Counted from the first letter of the stretch, positions 27,601-37,592 are shown. The stretch: DNA of 64,000 nucleotides from Prochilodus magdalenae (GCA_024036415.1 JAMWET010006960.1:62001-126000), one strand, 5' to 3'. Numbers and translations: made by a program. Notes: a model not told the origin generated them from the letters alone.

Positions 27601-30600
27601 GACGTTTTTCAATTTATTAAAATGTATAACAGCTACAGATTTACACATTTATTCCAGTTCTTTATGCCGATATTAACAGGCCTATGCACCCTCTATATTA
27701 ACAAAAGATAGAAAAGTACTGTGACCACTTGAGTGTAGTTTAAAAGAATAGCACACAAAACAGCAAGAAACACAGTACCTAACCTGTTCTACTGAAATAA
27801 AAGCTTTACTGTAATTGACCAAAGTAAGGTTTAACTCAGAACAGACCAGCCAAAAAGAAATTTCTAATTGCAACGCTTCTTCCTACAGAAAAGCAGTGAA
27901 GGCCACACTGGTTCTTTTGCCACTGCTAGGCATCACCTACATGCTGTTCTTTGTGAACCCTGGAGAGGATGAGATCTCTCAGATTGTCTTCATCTATTTT
28001 AACTCTTTCCTCGAGTCATTTCAGGTAAGCGATATTTAATTACAGCTCTAGTTGTTGGCTTTAAGAGTGGGGTCAGAGGTTTATATGAATGAAAAAAACA
28101 CAAATAACTACTGTACAAAAGTTGACATCTTCACTGGTAGCAAAATTCAGTCTGTAATTTACCATGTGTTCATAAAACCAGATCAAAACGATAACTCTTG
28201 GTGTAGCAAATCATTTCAAGTAGTAAAACACGGATTGTTTTCACTTTCCCTGTGAAGTTCAGGGCAAAACGAATCTGTAGTTAGTCTTTTGCCGTCCTGG
28301 AGACTCATTGATGTTGGTTTGGCAGCACACCCAGCATTTGGTTGTGAAACCCATTAATTTATTACTTGCACTTTCAGCTCTTTAGAAATTGCCATGCTAA
28401 TGTTTGATAAAGTAATAAAGAAATTACAAAAATTATGCCCATGTGTGAGCAGATTTTAAAAAGAAGAAATTCATTACACTGTGTGTAAATCAGCTGTTGG
28501 TTTCAGGGAAATTGCCGAAAAGATTTTTTTTTTTTTTATAAAGAGTGCTTGAGAATTTGGAACTCACTGACTTTCTCTTTGTGGAAGAGTTCCCTGTAAA
28601 AAAATTAAGGGTACCTCAACACACTGGGAAGAGTAATTCACTTTAGAGTGTCACGCAAATCTATGTGATGGAGCCCTTTTGGAAAGACAAAAAAAAAATA
28701 AATAAATAAATAAAAAAAAAAAAAGATTTGCCACATGGTAATGCTTGTTAGCTCATTGCACAATAAAAGCACGTACAACTTAACATCTTCCTTTCTCCCT
28801 CTTTCCCCCCCAGGGCTTTTTTGTGTCTGTGTTTTATTGCTTCCTGAACAGCGAAGTAAGTAAACTCTTATTCTTTTTCCTCTTCTACTCTGCCATTGCT
28901 TTCTCTAGCCACCCCCCTTAGCTCAGAGCAACACAAGCGTATCCTCTTTGTGTACCCTAGGGAGGATACTGCTAAAAAAACATGCCTGTCAAAACCATGA
29001 AGTGCGGCGCAAGCAATCCTAAGTCATTTGGCCAGTGCAGAGTCCCTCCTGCCTGACTTGGCCAATCAATAGAATTACACTGTGCTCCTCCTTCAAAACC
29101 CCAGTCAACCCAACAATAGTCAGTGGCAAAGGGGTCAATATCGTTAAAAAATGGACCACCATAAAATATGCATTACAAGAGCTAAAACATGGTTCAGATT
29201 ATATAAACGACTCTTTGGGGATTCCCTTGAAGCCTCCCTTCTCTAGAATGGAGCCTAAACTTCAAATGCCATGAAGCTGCTGTATAGAGAGAATTTCATC
29301 TTTGATTGGTCCACATTGTTTTGTATATAATCAAATCAGCTGAACAAAGGAAAGGGAAAAAGGCGGTATGCGCTTTATCTGAGGTCACCCTTAACCAGAG
29401 ACAGAAAAAAAAAATCAAAGCGAAGCACCCAGTATATATCCCCCATGTCACACTGGCAAAGCAAATAAGATGTCAACATCCATGATAACACTTCTCCTAC
29501 AATCTACAAAAGCCACCGCAATCTAAAATACAAGCCGTCTTCAAATACCCTGCCAGCTGCAGTATGATCCTAAAACTGAAGAATAACCTTGAGTCAAGCA
29601 GACAGTGTACAAAATGTAGTCTGCTTTCCACTTCAGCTGTGTTTTTTTTTTTTTTTTTAAACAGCTTGTCCATATATATATATATATAGACATGGCAGTA
29701 CTACTGGAGTGTTTAAACACTGTGTCCAGTCACTGCTCACTGTCCACTCTATCCGACACTCCTACCTCCTGGTCTGATCCACTCACACCAGCACAACACA
29801 CACACTAACAAACCACCACTACGTCAGGGTAGTGCTGAGAATGATTCACCACCCACATTATACCTGCTCTGTGGTGGCCCTGTGGGGGACCTGACCATTA
29901 AAGCGCGAACAGCATGAACAGGGGCTAACAGAGTATGCAGACAAATTAAATGTTCGTGAAGCATTACCATTTATACATCATGCCATGGAAGCTAAGTATA
30001 ATCAGTGGTCTTCCCTGATTGTCCATTTACATTAAATCAATTTGCTGTGCTGCCTGATGCAGCTAGCTGAGAAAAGCGGTCCCACAGGTGGCACAAAGGA
30101 AACAAATGCTCCAAGCAGTCCAGTTTCCATGTTTGGCTAAAGGCCCCAAGGCCCTATTTGTTCCCTCAATAACACACTGGACTAACATTACCTCAGCTTG
30201 CACATGACTACACAGCAAGAGATGGGGAATTGCTGCAGCTTTATTTTCACTAAAACAAGACATTCAGTTAAATGGACAAACATCATGTGTTGCACCATTT
30301 AAATATTGTGCTACCTGTACTGTTTTATGGCATTCTGCTATAATTTTAATAATAAAACTAATACCCTATTATGAATTTCAGATGGCATAACAGATGAACC
30401 ATTGTTATGCCCAATGCTATGTTAATCATTCTTATATAATGACTGTGGCTTAGCACCACACCTAAAGTTCTAGCAAAATTCCCTATAAAACAACCATCAT
30501 GAATAACATGGTTCTAGATTCAACCTGTGTCTGTGCCAAAATGTTTGGCTGATTTGCCTGCACTTGCATTATACCCCCACCCATCCTCTCTCTCTCTCTC

Positions 30601-33600
30601 CCTCTCTCTCTCTCTGGGAATCATTAAAAACAAAGCCCAGATATCTCCCATATGTGTTCTTTGAATCACAGCAAAAGCTAATTAATTGTGTGTCACCAGT
30701 ACTCTGGCACTGATCAACAGCCTGGATCTAAAAACTCTCTCTATGAATGCCAGCTGTTCAAGGGGGAATTAGGTTAAAAGTTCCATGAATATAAGGCTAA
30801 ATCTAAAACTTTTAGCCATCAATAAATGTCATCTTTGGACACTGTAGTAGGCAGATTCTACCAAAAAAAAAAAAAAAAAAAAAAAACACTAACATACTCC
30901 ACACAAACTGTACAGTCTACAAGCATCTGCTAAATTATATGACTTCAATCATTCCATGCATCGAAGGGCCTGCCCATTGACTTATGTTTTCAACTGTTAC
31001 TTTACCATTACCACTTGCTTTTGTGGTAAAGAATACTGAAATCTAGCAGCAACAAGACTATTGTTTTGGCCATATACACCATGGGGCTGATGCCTACATC
31101 TAAAGTGTCTGTAAGCCTGACAGCAAAGCTGTTGCGAGAATTCCACGTCACGCTTCTGCGTTTGAGTGGCAGGAGAAATTACTCAGTGGGCCGTCTCAAA
31201 GACAACCTCCTAGGAGGTGCATTGAACAAGATGATGACAAAGGTGGGTTAATGTTTATCATGACATCTTTTGCACTGATTTGCGGAGATGGAGGTCTTTA
31301 AAAGGCTAAAGCTTTTCTTTTTAACTGGCAGCTCATTGATTAAATAAAACACCTTGCTGTGCCGGTGTCTACAGCACACTGTGATGCTACTTTTTAAACA
31401 CCTTTTATATACAACTGTATACAAGTCCAATTAAACAAACATGCTTCAGACTCTAAAGGCTATGGATTAGCCCATCAGCTGCACTTTCTATATTAATTTC
31501 TAGCTTAAATGACTTCATGCCAAGTTTATTGGCATTTCCGCATGTACATCAGAGTATAGATGATGAAATGTTAATGACTCTACATGCAAGATCAGCACAG
31601 TGCAGAAGCTGGCCTTTTTCCTCCGTATCTAGAACCAGTCCCCCGGCACAAGTCCTAATGCTAGACCTTAAGAAAAATGACCAGACTGTTCGCAAACCAG
31701 AGGAAAAGGGCATCGTCTACCAACAGAATTAGATCATGTCCATCTACCTTCCTACATATCTGTCAACCATCGCTTTCACCGCAGAGAGCAGGCTTTACAG
31801 ATAGGTGTATTCTCCATTATGACCACAATAGCTGAGGACACGTTTAAAGGTCACATGGAAATTGAGCTGACATTTTCCTTGACTTCCCTTAGGAAACTAA
31901 TGCAATCCAAAAAAAGCATACCCTAAAACATAATTAGTACCCTTTCCCATTTCATCTTGGGCCCATGAGACATTTATTTATTAATGTGGATATACAAATG
32001 ATTAATGATTTTTAAAAGTATATGTAATGTAAATGAATTTCTAGTATACATCTTGAACAGACCTGTGATGATAATTACATTAGCATCTTTTCTTTTGCCT
32101 GATGGACCGGAACATTTTATTGTATTTTATGATCGATTGTTTTCGGACGCAGTTATTGCTCTGTCAGAGCAGCTTCATTTGTGAAATGATCAGGTTCAAG
32201 CCCTCTGTCACATACTGTTGTGAATTAATATATCAAAACAACCACATGATCTAGACTCAAAAGATGCATATGGACTTGGACTATACAGTGTTGTGCAAAA
32301 GTCATTGCCTTGTTTCATTTTCTGTCAGAAATGCCATTAGGCACTTTAATTCATTTTTCTGTGTCTGGCCAAAAGAAAACACATTGACTGAAAAAAGGGA
32401 AACAGAAAAGTTTCAATGCAATTTTGCAACCGTCAAGGTGCAGTGTAAATAAACAAAGGGTAGTCTCTGATTTTTGCACAGTACTATTTGGGACATTATA
32501 CAAGGACAAAATGAATCCTACTCTGATGCAATAAATATGCTTGGGCATCTTTTTAGATTGGCTTGGACACATCTTGAATCGCCTGGTGGGATTTTAATTA
32601 TTATTATGTGTTAGGAATTTGAACAGCCTGATAAAAATTTAAATAGCTTTACATTTACGCTTAATACATTTAGTACAGATTTGATTACTCCCCTTTCATA
32701 ATCCATCCATTTATCCTCCCACCCAAAACTGAACATTTATTAGACCTATTTGTATACAGTTTGTACCTGTTTAGTCCTACATCACTAAACTATACAGAAG
32801 GATGGGCTTATGTAAGCCATTACTACGGTTTTCTGGGAAGTCAAAGATTTGGATCCACCCAAACTGCTGAAAGGCCACAGCCTTAGTAGCACTTAGTCCC
32901 ACTCTCAGTTGGAGGGACTGTGTTCAATTCTCCTGGTTGTTGTTCATAACATCCCAAACAAGCACAAAGGAAAAAAAGCACAATGTGCTCCCTCTTTAAA
33001 AGCCACCTTATGCAAGACTAAATAGGTGTGACACTCCACCCTTTTGTAATTTCCAAATATGGAAAGTGGGCCTCTGAAAAGGTGAATGCGCTGAGCACCT
33101 ACATATGTTTGGCAGAAAATTGTGAACAAAGCCTTGAATGGAAAAAGTACACCATGTTTTTTCTTCAAAAGCCAACTTACTGAGGACTTGACTAGGCCAG
33201 ACACTTTCTCCCTTTCTAATTTTTAAACAATAATTGGCCTCTGACAGGGTTAATTGATCTCAGAGTCTTGGGCACCTACGTGTTTCAAATACGACAGAAA
33301 ATGGTGGTCTTACCAATAGATGTAAGGGGTTAATGTGGAGTGACAATCACTTTCCAACCTCTTTTCTGCTGTACAGTTTAAAATTAATTCTGCTTTCTTT
33401 CACAGCATTTTATTTTTTTCAGCCATCTCACCATTCACCTCCCTTTCTGAATATATGGAATCAGACTTTGATACATTTCCACCTTGTTCCATGCTTGTTC
33501 AGAAGGAACAGATACAAATTAGGCCAGCACATAATTTATTATAAATTGGCCTGTGTAATATTGATACTGTTGAAGGCTAGAAATACATAAAAGAGCAAAT

Positions 33601-34113
33601 GTGTATTATTTTGGCCAAAACAATGCATGTCTTGTCAAAATATTCCACCAATGTATTTTTAAAGGCAAAACACCCTGTGGAACTGACTGGTAACTCAACT
33701 CACTCGTGTATAGCAGGCAGAAAATTTTACACCAGGGGGCAAATTTAGCCAATAGCATTGCTTTATATTAGTCACACCACATTTCCTTGTTAAAATATAA
33801 TAAAGGTGTATTGCAAATCAAGCCTATGTGCAGTCACAAAATGTAGCAATATAAAGGCAATAATGCTATTCTGTCCCCACTAGGCATTCTTAATACAAAT
33901 TTTAATGCTACTGATCTAATAGTATTGGAGTACTATAGTTGCTGATGAGAGATTTATCGGTTATGTCCCCAGGTACGCTCAGCAGTTCGGAAGCGCTGGC
34001 ACCGCTGGCAGGACAAGCACTCCATTCGAGCACGGGTGGCCCGGGCCATGTCCATCCCCACTTCTCCCACTCGGGTCAGCTTCCACAGCATCAAACAGTC
34101 ATCTGCGGTTTGA
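14348..34113 (+). CDS. crhr1: Corticotropin-releasing hormone receptor 1, partial (TM2 to C-terminus, 8 exons)
   Basis: CRHR1 is a plasma-membrane class B GPCR that binds CRH and urocortin and signals mainly through Gs and cAMP in the stress axis. Eight exons join to 814 nt: one base of a split codon, then 270 codons and TGA. The product appears collinear, without indels, with human CRHR1 residues 146-415. Visible landmarks in human numbering are His155 (TM2), Cys188 and Cys258 (TM3-ECL2 disulfide), Glu209 (TM3), Trp236 (TM4), Ser301 (ICL3, RAS, a known PKA site), the PLLG motif in TM6 and [11 protein letters not shown] in TM7. His199 and Met276, which distinguish CRHR1 from CRHR2 (Val and Ile there), are both present. 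The tail ends SSAV, compatible with a class I PDZ ligand. All introns are GT-AG. The signal peptide, ectodomain and TM1 exons are missing from the window. Confidence 0.97.
15966..15994. repeat. T homopolymer run
   Basis: About 29 thymines, preceded by a short TA run and another T run at 15940-15952. Confidence 0.9.
16150..16835 (+). mobile_element. Decayed Tc1-like transposon
   Basis: The left part (about 16230-16505) retains sequence I recognise from the N-terminal DNA-binding region of a common fish Tc1-like transposase; a degraded frame reads [16 protein letters not shown] and later [12 protein letters not shown]. The right part (16550-16835) matches the element's 3' end, ending in a TTTGTAAATCATTGGATTTT motif and GGGGTTGTT. 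The catalytic middle (DDE) is deleted and the frame is broken by stops, so it is inactive. An AAAT repeat (16112-16130) lies at its left. Recognition is from memory; edges are approximate. Confidence 0.7.
17097..17171 (-). mobile_element. L2-type LINE or partner SINE 3' end with (GTCT)n tail
   Basis: On the minus strand the sequence reads GAATTTCCCTCTGGGATCAA then TTAAGT and a run of about eleven GTCT units (GACA on the plus strand, 17097-17141). In fish this tail next to a tetranucleotide run is typical of L2-type LINEs and SINEs sharing their 3' end. No body can be traced beyond it, so it is probably a severely 5'-truncated insertion. Confidence 0.65.
19590..19830 (+). mobile_element. Degenerate tRNA-type SINE
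   Basis: A B-box-like AGTTCGATTCC at 19632-19642 (one mismatch from the tRNA B box) is followed by text reminiscent of fish SINE bodies (CCCCCAACTGCTCC, then GGGCAAGTGTGTTCAGTAAC), a GT-rich tract (19760-19805) and a T run. No clear A box, no cloverleaf and no anticodon arm, so it is not a functional tRNA. Assignment rests on the B box and on remembered similarity. Confidence 0.55.
20929..20999. repeat. (CA)n compound microsatellite
   Basis: CA repeat with interspersed TACACA units, immediately left of the first copy of the 253-bp duplicated unit. Confidence 0.93.
21172..21209. repeat. Perfect 15-bp inverted repeat (hairpin), copy 1
   Basis: ATGGTAAAGGCTTCA is followed after an 8-base loop by its exact reverse complement TGAAGCCTTTACCAT. 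It lies inside the duplicated unit, so an identical hairpin is present 303 bp downstream. Confidence 0.93.
21250..21300. repeat. (AC)n microsatellite
   Basis: About 25 AC units between the two copies of the duplicated unit. Confidence 0.95.
21475..21512. repeat. Perfect 15-bp inverted repeat (hairpin), copy 2
   Basis: Second occurrence of the same stem and loop, in the right copy of the tandem duplication. Confidence 0.93.
21552..21616. repeat. (AC)n microsatellite
   Basis: About 32 AC units directly after the second copy of the duplicated unit; open frames across it (Thr-His repeats) are not genes. Confidence 0.95.
21700..21876. mobile_element. 177-bp MITE with long terminal inverted repeats
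   Basis: The left end reads GTGATTTTGCGTTATGACTG then CCATTCC; the right end (21851-21876), read on the other strand, is the same except for one inserted T, giving an inverted repeat of about 26 bp. The 125-bp interior has no coding capacity. The flanks are A-rich, so a target duplication cannot be read. It sits 357 bp before the exon at 22234. Confidence 0.85.
22234..22387 (+). CDS. crhr1: crhr1 exon encoding ECL1, TM3 and start of TM4
   Basis: 154 nt: 51 codons plus the first base of a split Cys codon ([13 protein letters not shown] to FICIGW). It covers human residues 186-236. It includes Cys188 (disulfide with ECL2), His199 (a CRHR1-specific non-peptide ligand determinant), Glu209 in the FGEGCYLHT segment and Trp236 in TM4. 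ICL2 reads STDKLRK where human has STDRLRK. The acceptor lies in a CT-rich tract ending CAG; the donor is GTAAGT, phase 1. Confidence 0.98.
22388..22827 (+). other. crhr1 intron, 440 bp
   Basis: GTAAGT donor, CACTCAG acceptor. AT-rich with no recognisable element. Confidence 0.95.
22828..22888 (+). CDS. crhr1: crhr1 exon encoding TM4
   Basis: 61 nt: two bases completing Cys, 19 codons ([19 protein letters not shown]) and two bases of a Lys codon. It covers human residues 237-256, the rest of TM4 and the start of ECL2. Position 237 is Cys, where human CRHR1 has Gly and human CRHR2 has Cys. The donor is GTAAGT, phase 2. Confidence 0.97.
22943..23005. repeat. C-rich then GA-rich low-complexity tract
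   Basis: A run of cytosines interrupted by A passes into AGAGAG/GCGAGAG repeats, a marked pyrimidine-to-purine strand switch shortly after the exon at 22828-22888. Confidence 0.8.
23640..23960. mobile_element. Possible hAT-type MITE relic
   Basis: The sequence GGGTAGTAACTAGTTAAAC and later TTACTTAAGTAATG and GTACTTTTACCTGCATCAGT resembles the wording of fish non-autonomous elements rich in TACTTTTACT-type motifs, as at 52.8-53.4 kb. Ends and target duplications cannot be read. Confidence 0.35.
25512..25584 (+). CDS. crhr1: crhr1 exon encoding ECL2 and start of TM5
   Basis: 73 nt: one base completing Lys257, then 24 codons [20 protein letters not shown] plus LVLL, human residues 258-281. Cys258 is the ECL2 partner of Cys188. 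Met276, in QGPM, is the CRHR1-type residue (Ile in CRHR2). KRAG differs from human KRPG. The donor is GTGAGC, phase 0. Confidence 0.98.
25585..26453 (+). other. crhr1 intron, 869 bp
   Basis: GTGAGC donor, CTCTGCAG acceptor with a CT-rich tract. Nothing else recognisable. Confidence 0.95.
26454..26539 (+). CDS. crhr1: crhr1 exon encoding TM5 and ICL3
   Basis: 86 nt: 28 codons plus two bases of an Arg codon, from [20 protein letters not shown] to ETIQY. It covers human residues 282-309. ICL3 contains RAS with Ser301, described in mammals as a PKA site that shifts coupling away from Gs and Gq. The donor is GTGAGC, phase 2. Confidence 0.98.
26540..27888 (+). other. crhr1 intron, 1.35 kb
   Basis: GTGAGC donor, TCCTACAG acceptor. 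No microsatellite or transposon recognised; open frames of up to 89 codons here look like chance. Confidence 0.93.
27889..28024 (+). CDS. crhr1: crhr1 exon encoding TM6 and ECL3
   Basis: 136 nt: one base completing Arg310, then 45 codons from [20 protein letters not shown] to NSFLESFQ. It covers human residues 311-355. The PLLG kink of TM6 is intact. ECL3 reads [10 protein letters not shown] where human CRHR1 has GEDEVSRVVF; SQI also occurs in CRHR2. The donor is GTAAGC, phase 0. Confidence 0.98.
28025..28813 (+). other. crhr1 intron, 789 bp
   Basis: GTAAGC donor; the acceptor follows a pyrimidine tract ending CCCCCCAG. It contains a T run (28525-28538) and an A-rich AAAT repeat (28689-28724). 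Confidence 0.95.
28814..28855 (+). CDS. crhr1: crhr1 42-nt exon encoding TM7
   Basis: Exactly 14 codons, [14 protein letters not shown], human residues 356-369. Both boundaries are phase 0, so skipping would delete 14 TM7 residues in frame. The human CRHR1d splice form lacks the equivalent 14-residue exon. Acceptor CCCCAG, donor GTAAGT. Confidence 0.97.
29690..29946. mobile_element. Fragment of a dispersed fish DNA-repeat family
   Basis: Reads CAGTACTACTGGAGTGTTTA, then CTGATCCACTCACACCAGCA, CACCACCCACATTATACCTG and GTGGTGGCCCTGTGGGGG, matching my memory of a long non-autonomous DNA repeat abundant in catfish and characin genomes. Pieces of other parts of the same consensus lie at 45350-45392 and about 61990-62190. 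No termini are present here. A TA run (29672-29688) lies on its left edge. Confidence 0.65.
30583..30616. repeat. (TC)n microsatellite
   Basis: CT/TC dinucleotide tract with one CC interruption in the last crhr1 intron. Confidence 0.9.
30863..30886. repeat. A homopolymer run
   Basis: About 24 adenines with no identifiable retroposon upstream. Confidence 0.9.
32284..32486. mobile_element. Mariner-like MITE, about 200 bp, TA-flanked
   Basis: The left end carries GTGTTGTGCAAAAGTCA and the right end, on the other strand, GTACTGTGCAAAAATCA (14 of 17 identical). Both ends abut TA, the target of Tc1/mariner elements. The interior carries no transposase. Similar terminal motifs occur near 12246, 21211 and 21514. 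Confidence 0.75.
32971..33304 (+). repeat. Diverged direct repeat, two units about 169 bp apart
   Basis: Unit 1 (about 32971-33139) and unit 2 (about 33140-33304) share AAAAGCCA, ACTAG/ACTAA, GACACT, TGGGCCTCTGA versus TTGGCCTCTGA, GCACCTAC and ACAGAAAAT in the same order. Divergence is considerable (roughly a third of positions by eye), so the duplication is old. Origin unknown: satellite-like pair or internal repeats of a transposon. Confidence 0.65.
33973..34113 (+). CDS. crhr1: crhr1 terminal exon: helix 8 and cytoplasmic tail
   Basis: 141 nt, 46 codons and [23 protein letters not shown], then [18 protein letters not shown] and SIKQSSAV. It covers human residues 370-415, helix 8 and the cytoplasmic tail. 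The tail holds several Ser/Thr available to receptor kinases. The last residues SSAV replace human STAV; both fit the class I PDZ ligand pattern (S/T-X-hydrophobic). Confidence 0.98.
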   Translation, partial: VRSAVRKRWHRWQDKHSIRARVARAMSIPTSPTRVSFHSIKQSSAV

Positions 34114-34440
34114 TCTCAACCAATTTTGACCATCAAATCTTTATTTTTTACTGCACACCTCCAACCGACCCAACCCTTGCTAACTACAGCTAGCCCTCCA
34201 CTCCCCTCAAGCAAACCCAGGGAACAGCTGCGGTCCAAACAGGGTACGAGGCCTTTGACTAAAAACTCCTCCAAACGGGGTACAGAGTACGGCGTATACA
34301 AAGTGTTAAAGGCTCGACTGGCAGGACGGTGAAGAGAACGCAGATGAGAGGAAGCAAATGTGGAGCAGAGCCACTCTCTAATCATGTGAGAGGTTTGGAC
34401 TCAATCACACTGTGAAGAATAAAAGGACAGAAATGCCAGG
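34114..34440 (+). other. Probable crhr1 3' UTR start
   Basis: Non-coding sequence after the stop with higher GC than the flanks. It contains a candidate poly(A) signal 304 bp after the stop; the transcript could instead run to later AATAAA motifs near 35727 and 35804. The true end cannot be decided from sequence alone. Confidence 0.5.
34418..34423 (+). terminator. Candidate polyadenylation signal AATAAA
   Basis: First canonical AATAAA after the crhr1 stop codon. No clear GT-rich downstream element was weighed, and alternative signals lie about 1.3-1.4 kb further on. Confidence 0.4.
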
Positions 34441-37400
34441 CTCTAAAAGAACACTATAGTGGAGTCTGTCAGGTAGAAATGATCAAAGTTTAATTTCATT
34501 TTCCTTTCCCCTGGTCGGCCCTCCTGCGTGTGCGATTTTCTCAGTGGGGGACTTTTTGCTGCTGGCTCAGCTTCGCTGGCAGACCTGTCAGATCAGGATA
34601 ATGAAGCGCGGAAGCTTCGAGCAGAAATGTGTCGAATTATTGAAGTTTTCAAATCAAATTATAAAGCCAACATGGATGGTTGCTTTTGCAAAAACCCACC
34701 TATGTGGGTATCTATGGTAAACTCTTCTTGTCCATCTGTGATAAATCCTTTTCCGTCACTGGCATACTGCTATCATATGTCACCATGGGTAAATGCCCGA
34801 TGGCTACATGGACCAATTTTCAAACTGTCCCTTAGTATTTGAACTGATTCCACGTTTGTAGACAAACATATGTAGACACAAATGCTGCCATTTTTGGTTC
34901 AGAAGCTTGGTCAGCCAGTCATCAGACAGACTAAGCAATGAAGTGTGTTAAACCACTACATTTGCATATTACGTCATTGTCTTAAAATCAAAGTGCCCAG
35001 CTCAAAGTTTTAGGAAAAGAAATTTGCAATTTGCCAGTCATGATCTACTAACGAGAAGACCTGGGCGAGAAAAAGTGAGATTAACATTAACCCTTCCTAT
35101 AGAAAAGCAGATCCATTAGTAACCGACAGCATTTCAGTATCTAACCGTTTTCTTTTTTGCTTGTGTAGGATTGTAATCCAGATGTTAAAGGACCACGGCC
35201 CAGGGCAATTTGGGGGCTGGATTTTTGAAGGGCCATACCCTTGTTTGTGCCGAATTTCACCTCAGTACAGTACAAAAGGTTTTACAAGTTCTTGTTACGA
35301 GATCATGTCTGGCCTGCAAGACTAACAAAGGTTCCGTACCACTGTCCACTATTGTGTGTCTACAAACATGTAACCAGTCCTTTCACTCACAACCCTCAGA
35401 TGTCCTGTGTTTGATCATTAACCTAAGCAAACTGCGACATAAGCTATACAAGCTAAGCTGATCATATAGATTCAAGGCACTTTCATAGACTTGAAATATT
35501 CCAGCTCTACTTCTATAAATATGCAGACAGTATATATCCGATTGGAGCACTAAACAGAGAAAATGGCCATCAGTGTTGTTTTTTTTTTTTCCCAGTGAAT
35601 TGTAGGCCTTACTTCTTTCAAAACTAGCTCTACCCATCTCGTTTCTCCATTATCCAGGCCAGCTGTGGGACTTCACGCCTTCTCTGAGCACTCCAGGGAC
35701 AAGGGCAGAGGGAAGCTTTAACATCAATAAAACGCTTTCCCACCTGTTTAGGTGAAGGTTTCTAAGGAATATCCAAAAAAAGAAGAGAGCCAGGCACTGA
35801 CACAATAAAAAGCTTATTGTGCAGGGGAAAAAAAAAAGCAAAGGATCCCATTGCATACCCTTCTAAAAAGCTCAGACAAACAGGCGACTGAATGCACTCG
35901 GTTGGCACCCAGCTTCCTGTTTATCTGCCCTTTCATTATACAAATGACTCAAATTACCAGTAAGCTTACAATGCAATGTAGTGAGAAAATGGTTAGGCAA
36001 AGACATGGTAAGATGGATATAGAGATAAGGCTTCTCTAAAAAAAAATAATAAAAAAAATTATATCCCACAAAACAGGGAAGGAAGTGGGCAGTTCTGTGT
36101 GAAATTCGAATAGCTTCACTCTCCATATAACAGCTTTTAAACCCATCTCATTATGTACATGAACTGAAACACATTTTGACATTTCATACTTCCTACTAGC
36201 GCAAGCAGATACGCAAGTGTCAATTACTGTGGACAGGCTGCAGTCATGTTAATTGTGGACAGAGTGTTTTTTCAGGATCAGCCTCTGAAATATGTTTTGG
36301 TTTATTAGACTAATAAGTGGTTGTGAGATATCGAGAACACATGCACAAAATGGCTCCATACTGCATTTGGCCTTCTGCAATGCTACAGGCTAGATTTGCA
36401 CAAAGGAACTTGCAAACTTCAGATGCATTAAACTTACATGAAACCAAATTTTACTTGAACTGCAATAAAGTCTCCTGCAACTCCATTTGAACTACATAAA
36501 ACAAGTTTCATGAACAGCTGATCAAAACCACCATGACAATCAGGATAGAACACAGATGAGATCCGCCTAAATGTCTTCAGGTATGATTAGCATGCATAGT
36601 TTCATAGTTTTTAGATTGTGAGGTGCCTGAGCCATAACCACAAACAAATGAATGTTTCATGACTAACATTTCTGTAACAAGCTAGCATCACTGAGGTCTA
36701 CGTTCAAACAGCAGATAGAAGTGGCACAAATCTTTATTTTTTTAGTTTTTTTTTCTACAATATCTTTTAAATATGATCATACTCATACTGTGTGCGCAAA
36801 AGAATAATGCTTCACATGGCATGTTTAGTCAGAGGTAATCAAGACTGCTAATGGATGCAGGTCCGCTTATCACCAAGAATGTATTCAAGCTCACTGTATA
36901 TCACTAATATGGAAGGTTATTCAGCCACAGTCACTTCTCTGGTTCACGTCCTTGGTTTCCATACACTATGCTTTACACTAGGCTTCCTTTGACACTGTGG
37001 CCTTATTTAGCCATTTCCTTCAAAATCTCTGAACATAGAGCAGAGGTGTTAATGACCTTCTATATTTTCTTGTTCATGTAGAATGTCAAGATGAATTGAC
37101 ATAAGTCGCACAAATTCCAATCTGGCTGCTCAGACTTGGATATGTAATAGATTTCAGGCAGAAGAGTCCTAGTTTAGATAGACGGAGCTACTGGAACAGG
37201 CAGCCACTCGCGTCGGCGCCGGAAGTTTATAGTCTACTGGAGATCCAAACCAAAATTCGCTCACCAAATTTTCCTTTGTAGTTCATGTGTATATGAAGGG
37301 AATGGCCATTTTTTGGAATTTGGGCCACTTTTACCTGCTGTGTGGATGTTGGCTCTATTGTGATCTACTTAGCTTGATGCCAAATTCCTTTGATTACTAA

Positions 37401-37490
37401 TAATACAATTTAGACCATGGACTATGGACTTGCTGTGCTTTTGGGACAGGATAGGTGAGACATTGAGATGTATCTATTAACACACTCTAT

Positions 37491-37592
<102 letters not shown>

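Larger units (their letters stand above)
28856..33972 (+). other. crhr1 last intron, 5.1 kb
   Basis: GTAAGT donor, GTCCCCAG acceptor. It holds a MITE-family fragment (29690-29946), a mariner-like MITE (32284-32486), a diverged direct repeat (32971-33304) and simple repeats. A 61-codon open frame at 31066-31251 ending near an AAGGTGGGT donor-like sequence was considered as an exon, but matches nothing I know. Confidence 0.92.

Noticed and set aside
31066..31251. 61-codon frame ending at a donor-like AAGGTGGGT as an extra crhr1 exon
   Set aside because: The TM7 exon at 28855 joins the tail exon at 33973 in phase and matches human collinearly, leaving no room for an insert; the translation matches no receptor sequence.
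14348..34113. Assignment to crhr2 instead of crhr1
   Set aside because: [12 protein letters not shown], His199, Met276 and [12 protein letters not shown] are CRHR1-like; CRHR2 has RNVMWFLLQL, Val, Ile and CWFGKEPGD at these places. Cys237 and SQI in ECL3 are shared with CRHR2 but are minor.
37195..37230. Local CpG-rich patch CGCGTCGGCGCCGG as a CpG-island promoter
   Set aside because: Only about 15-20 bp long, with no associated exon or extended CpG enrichment.
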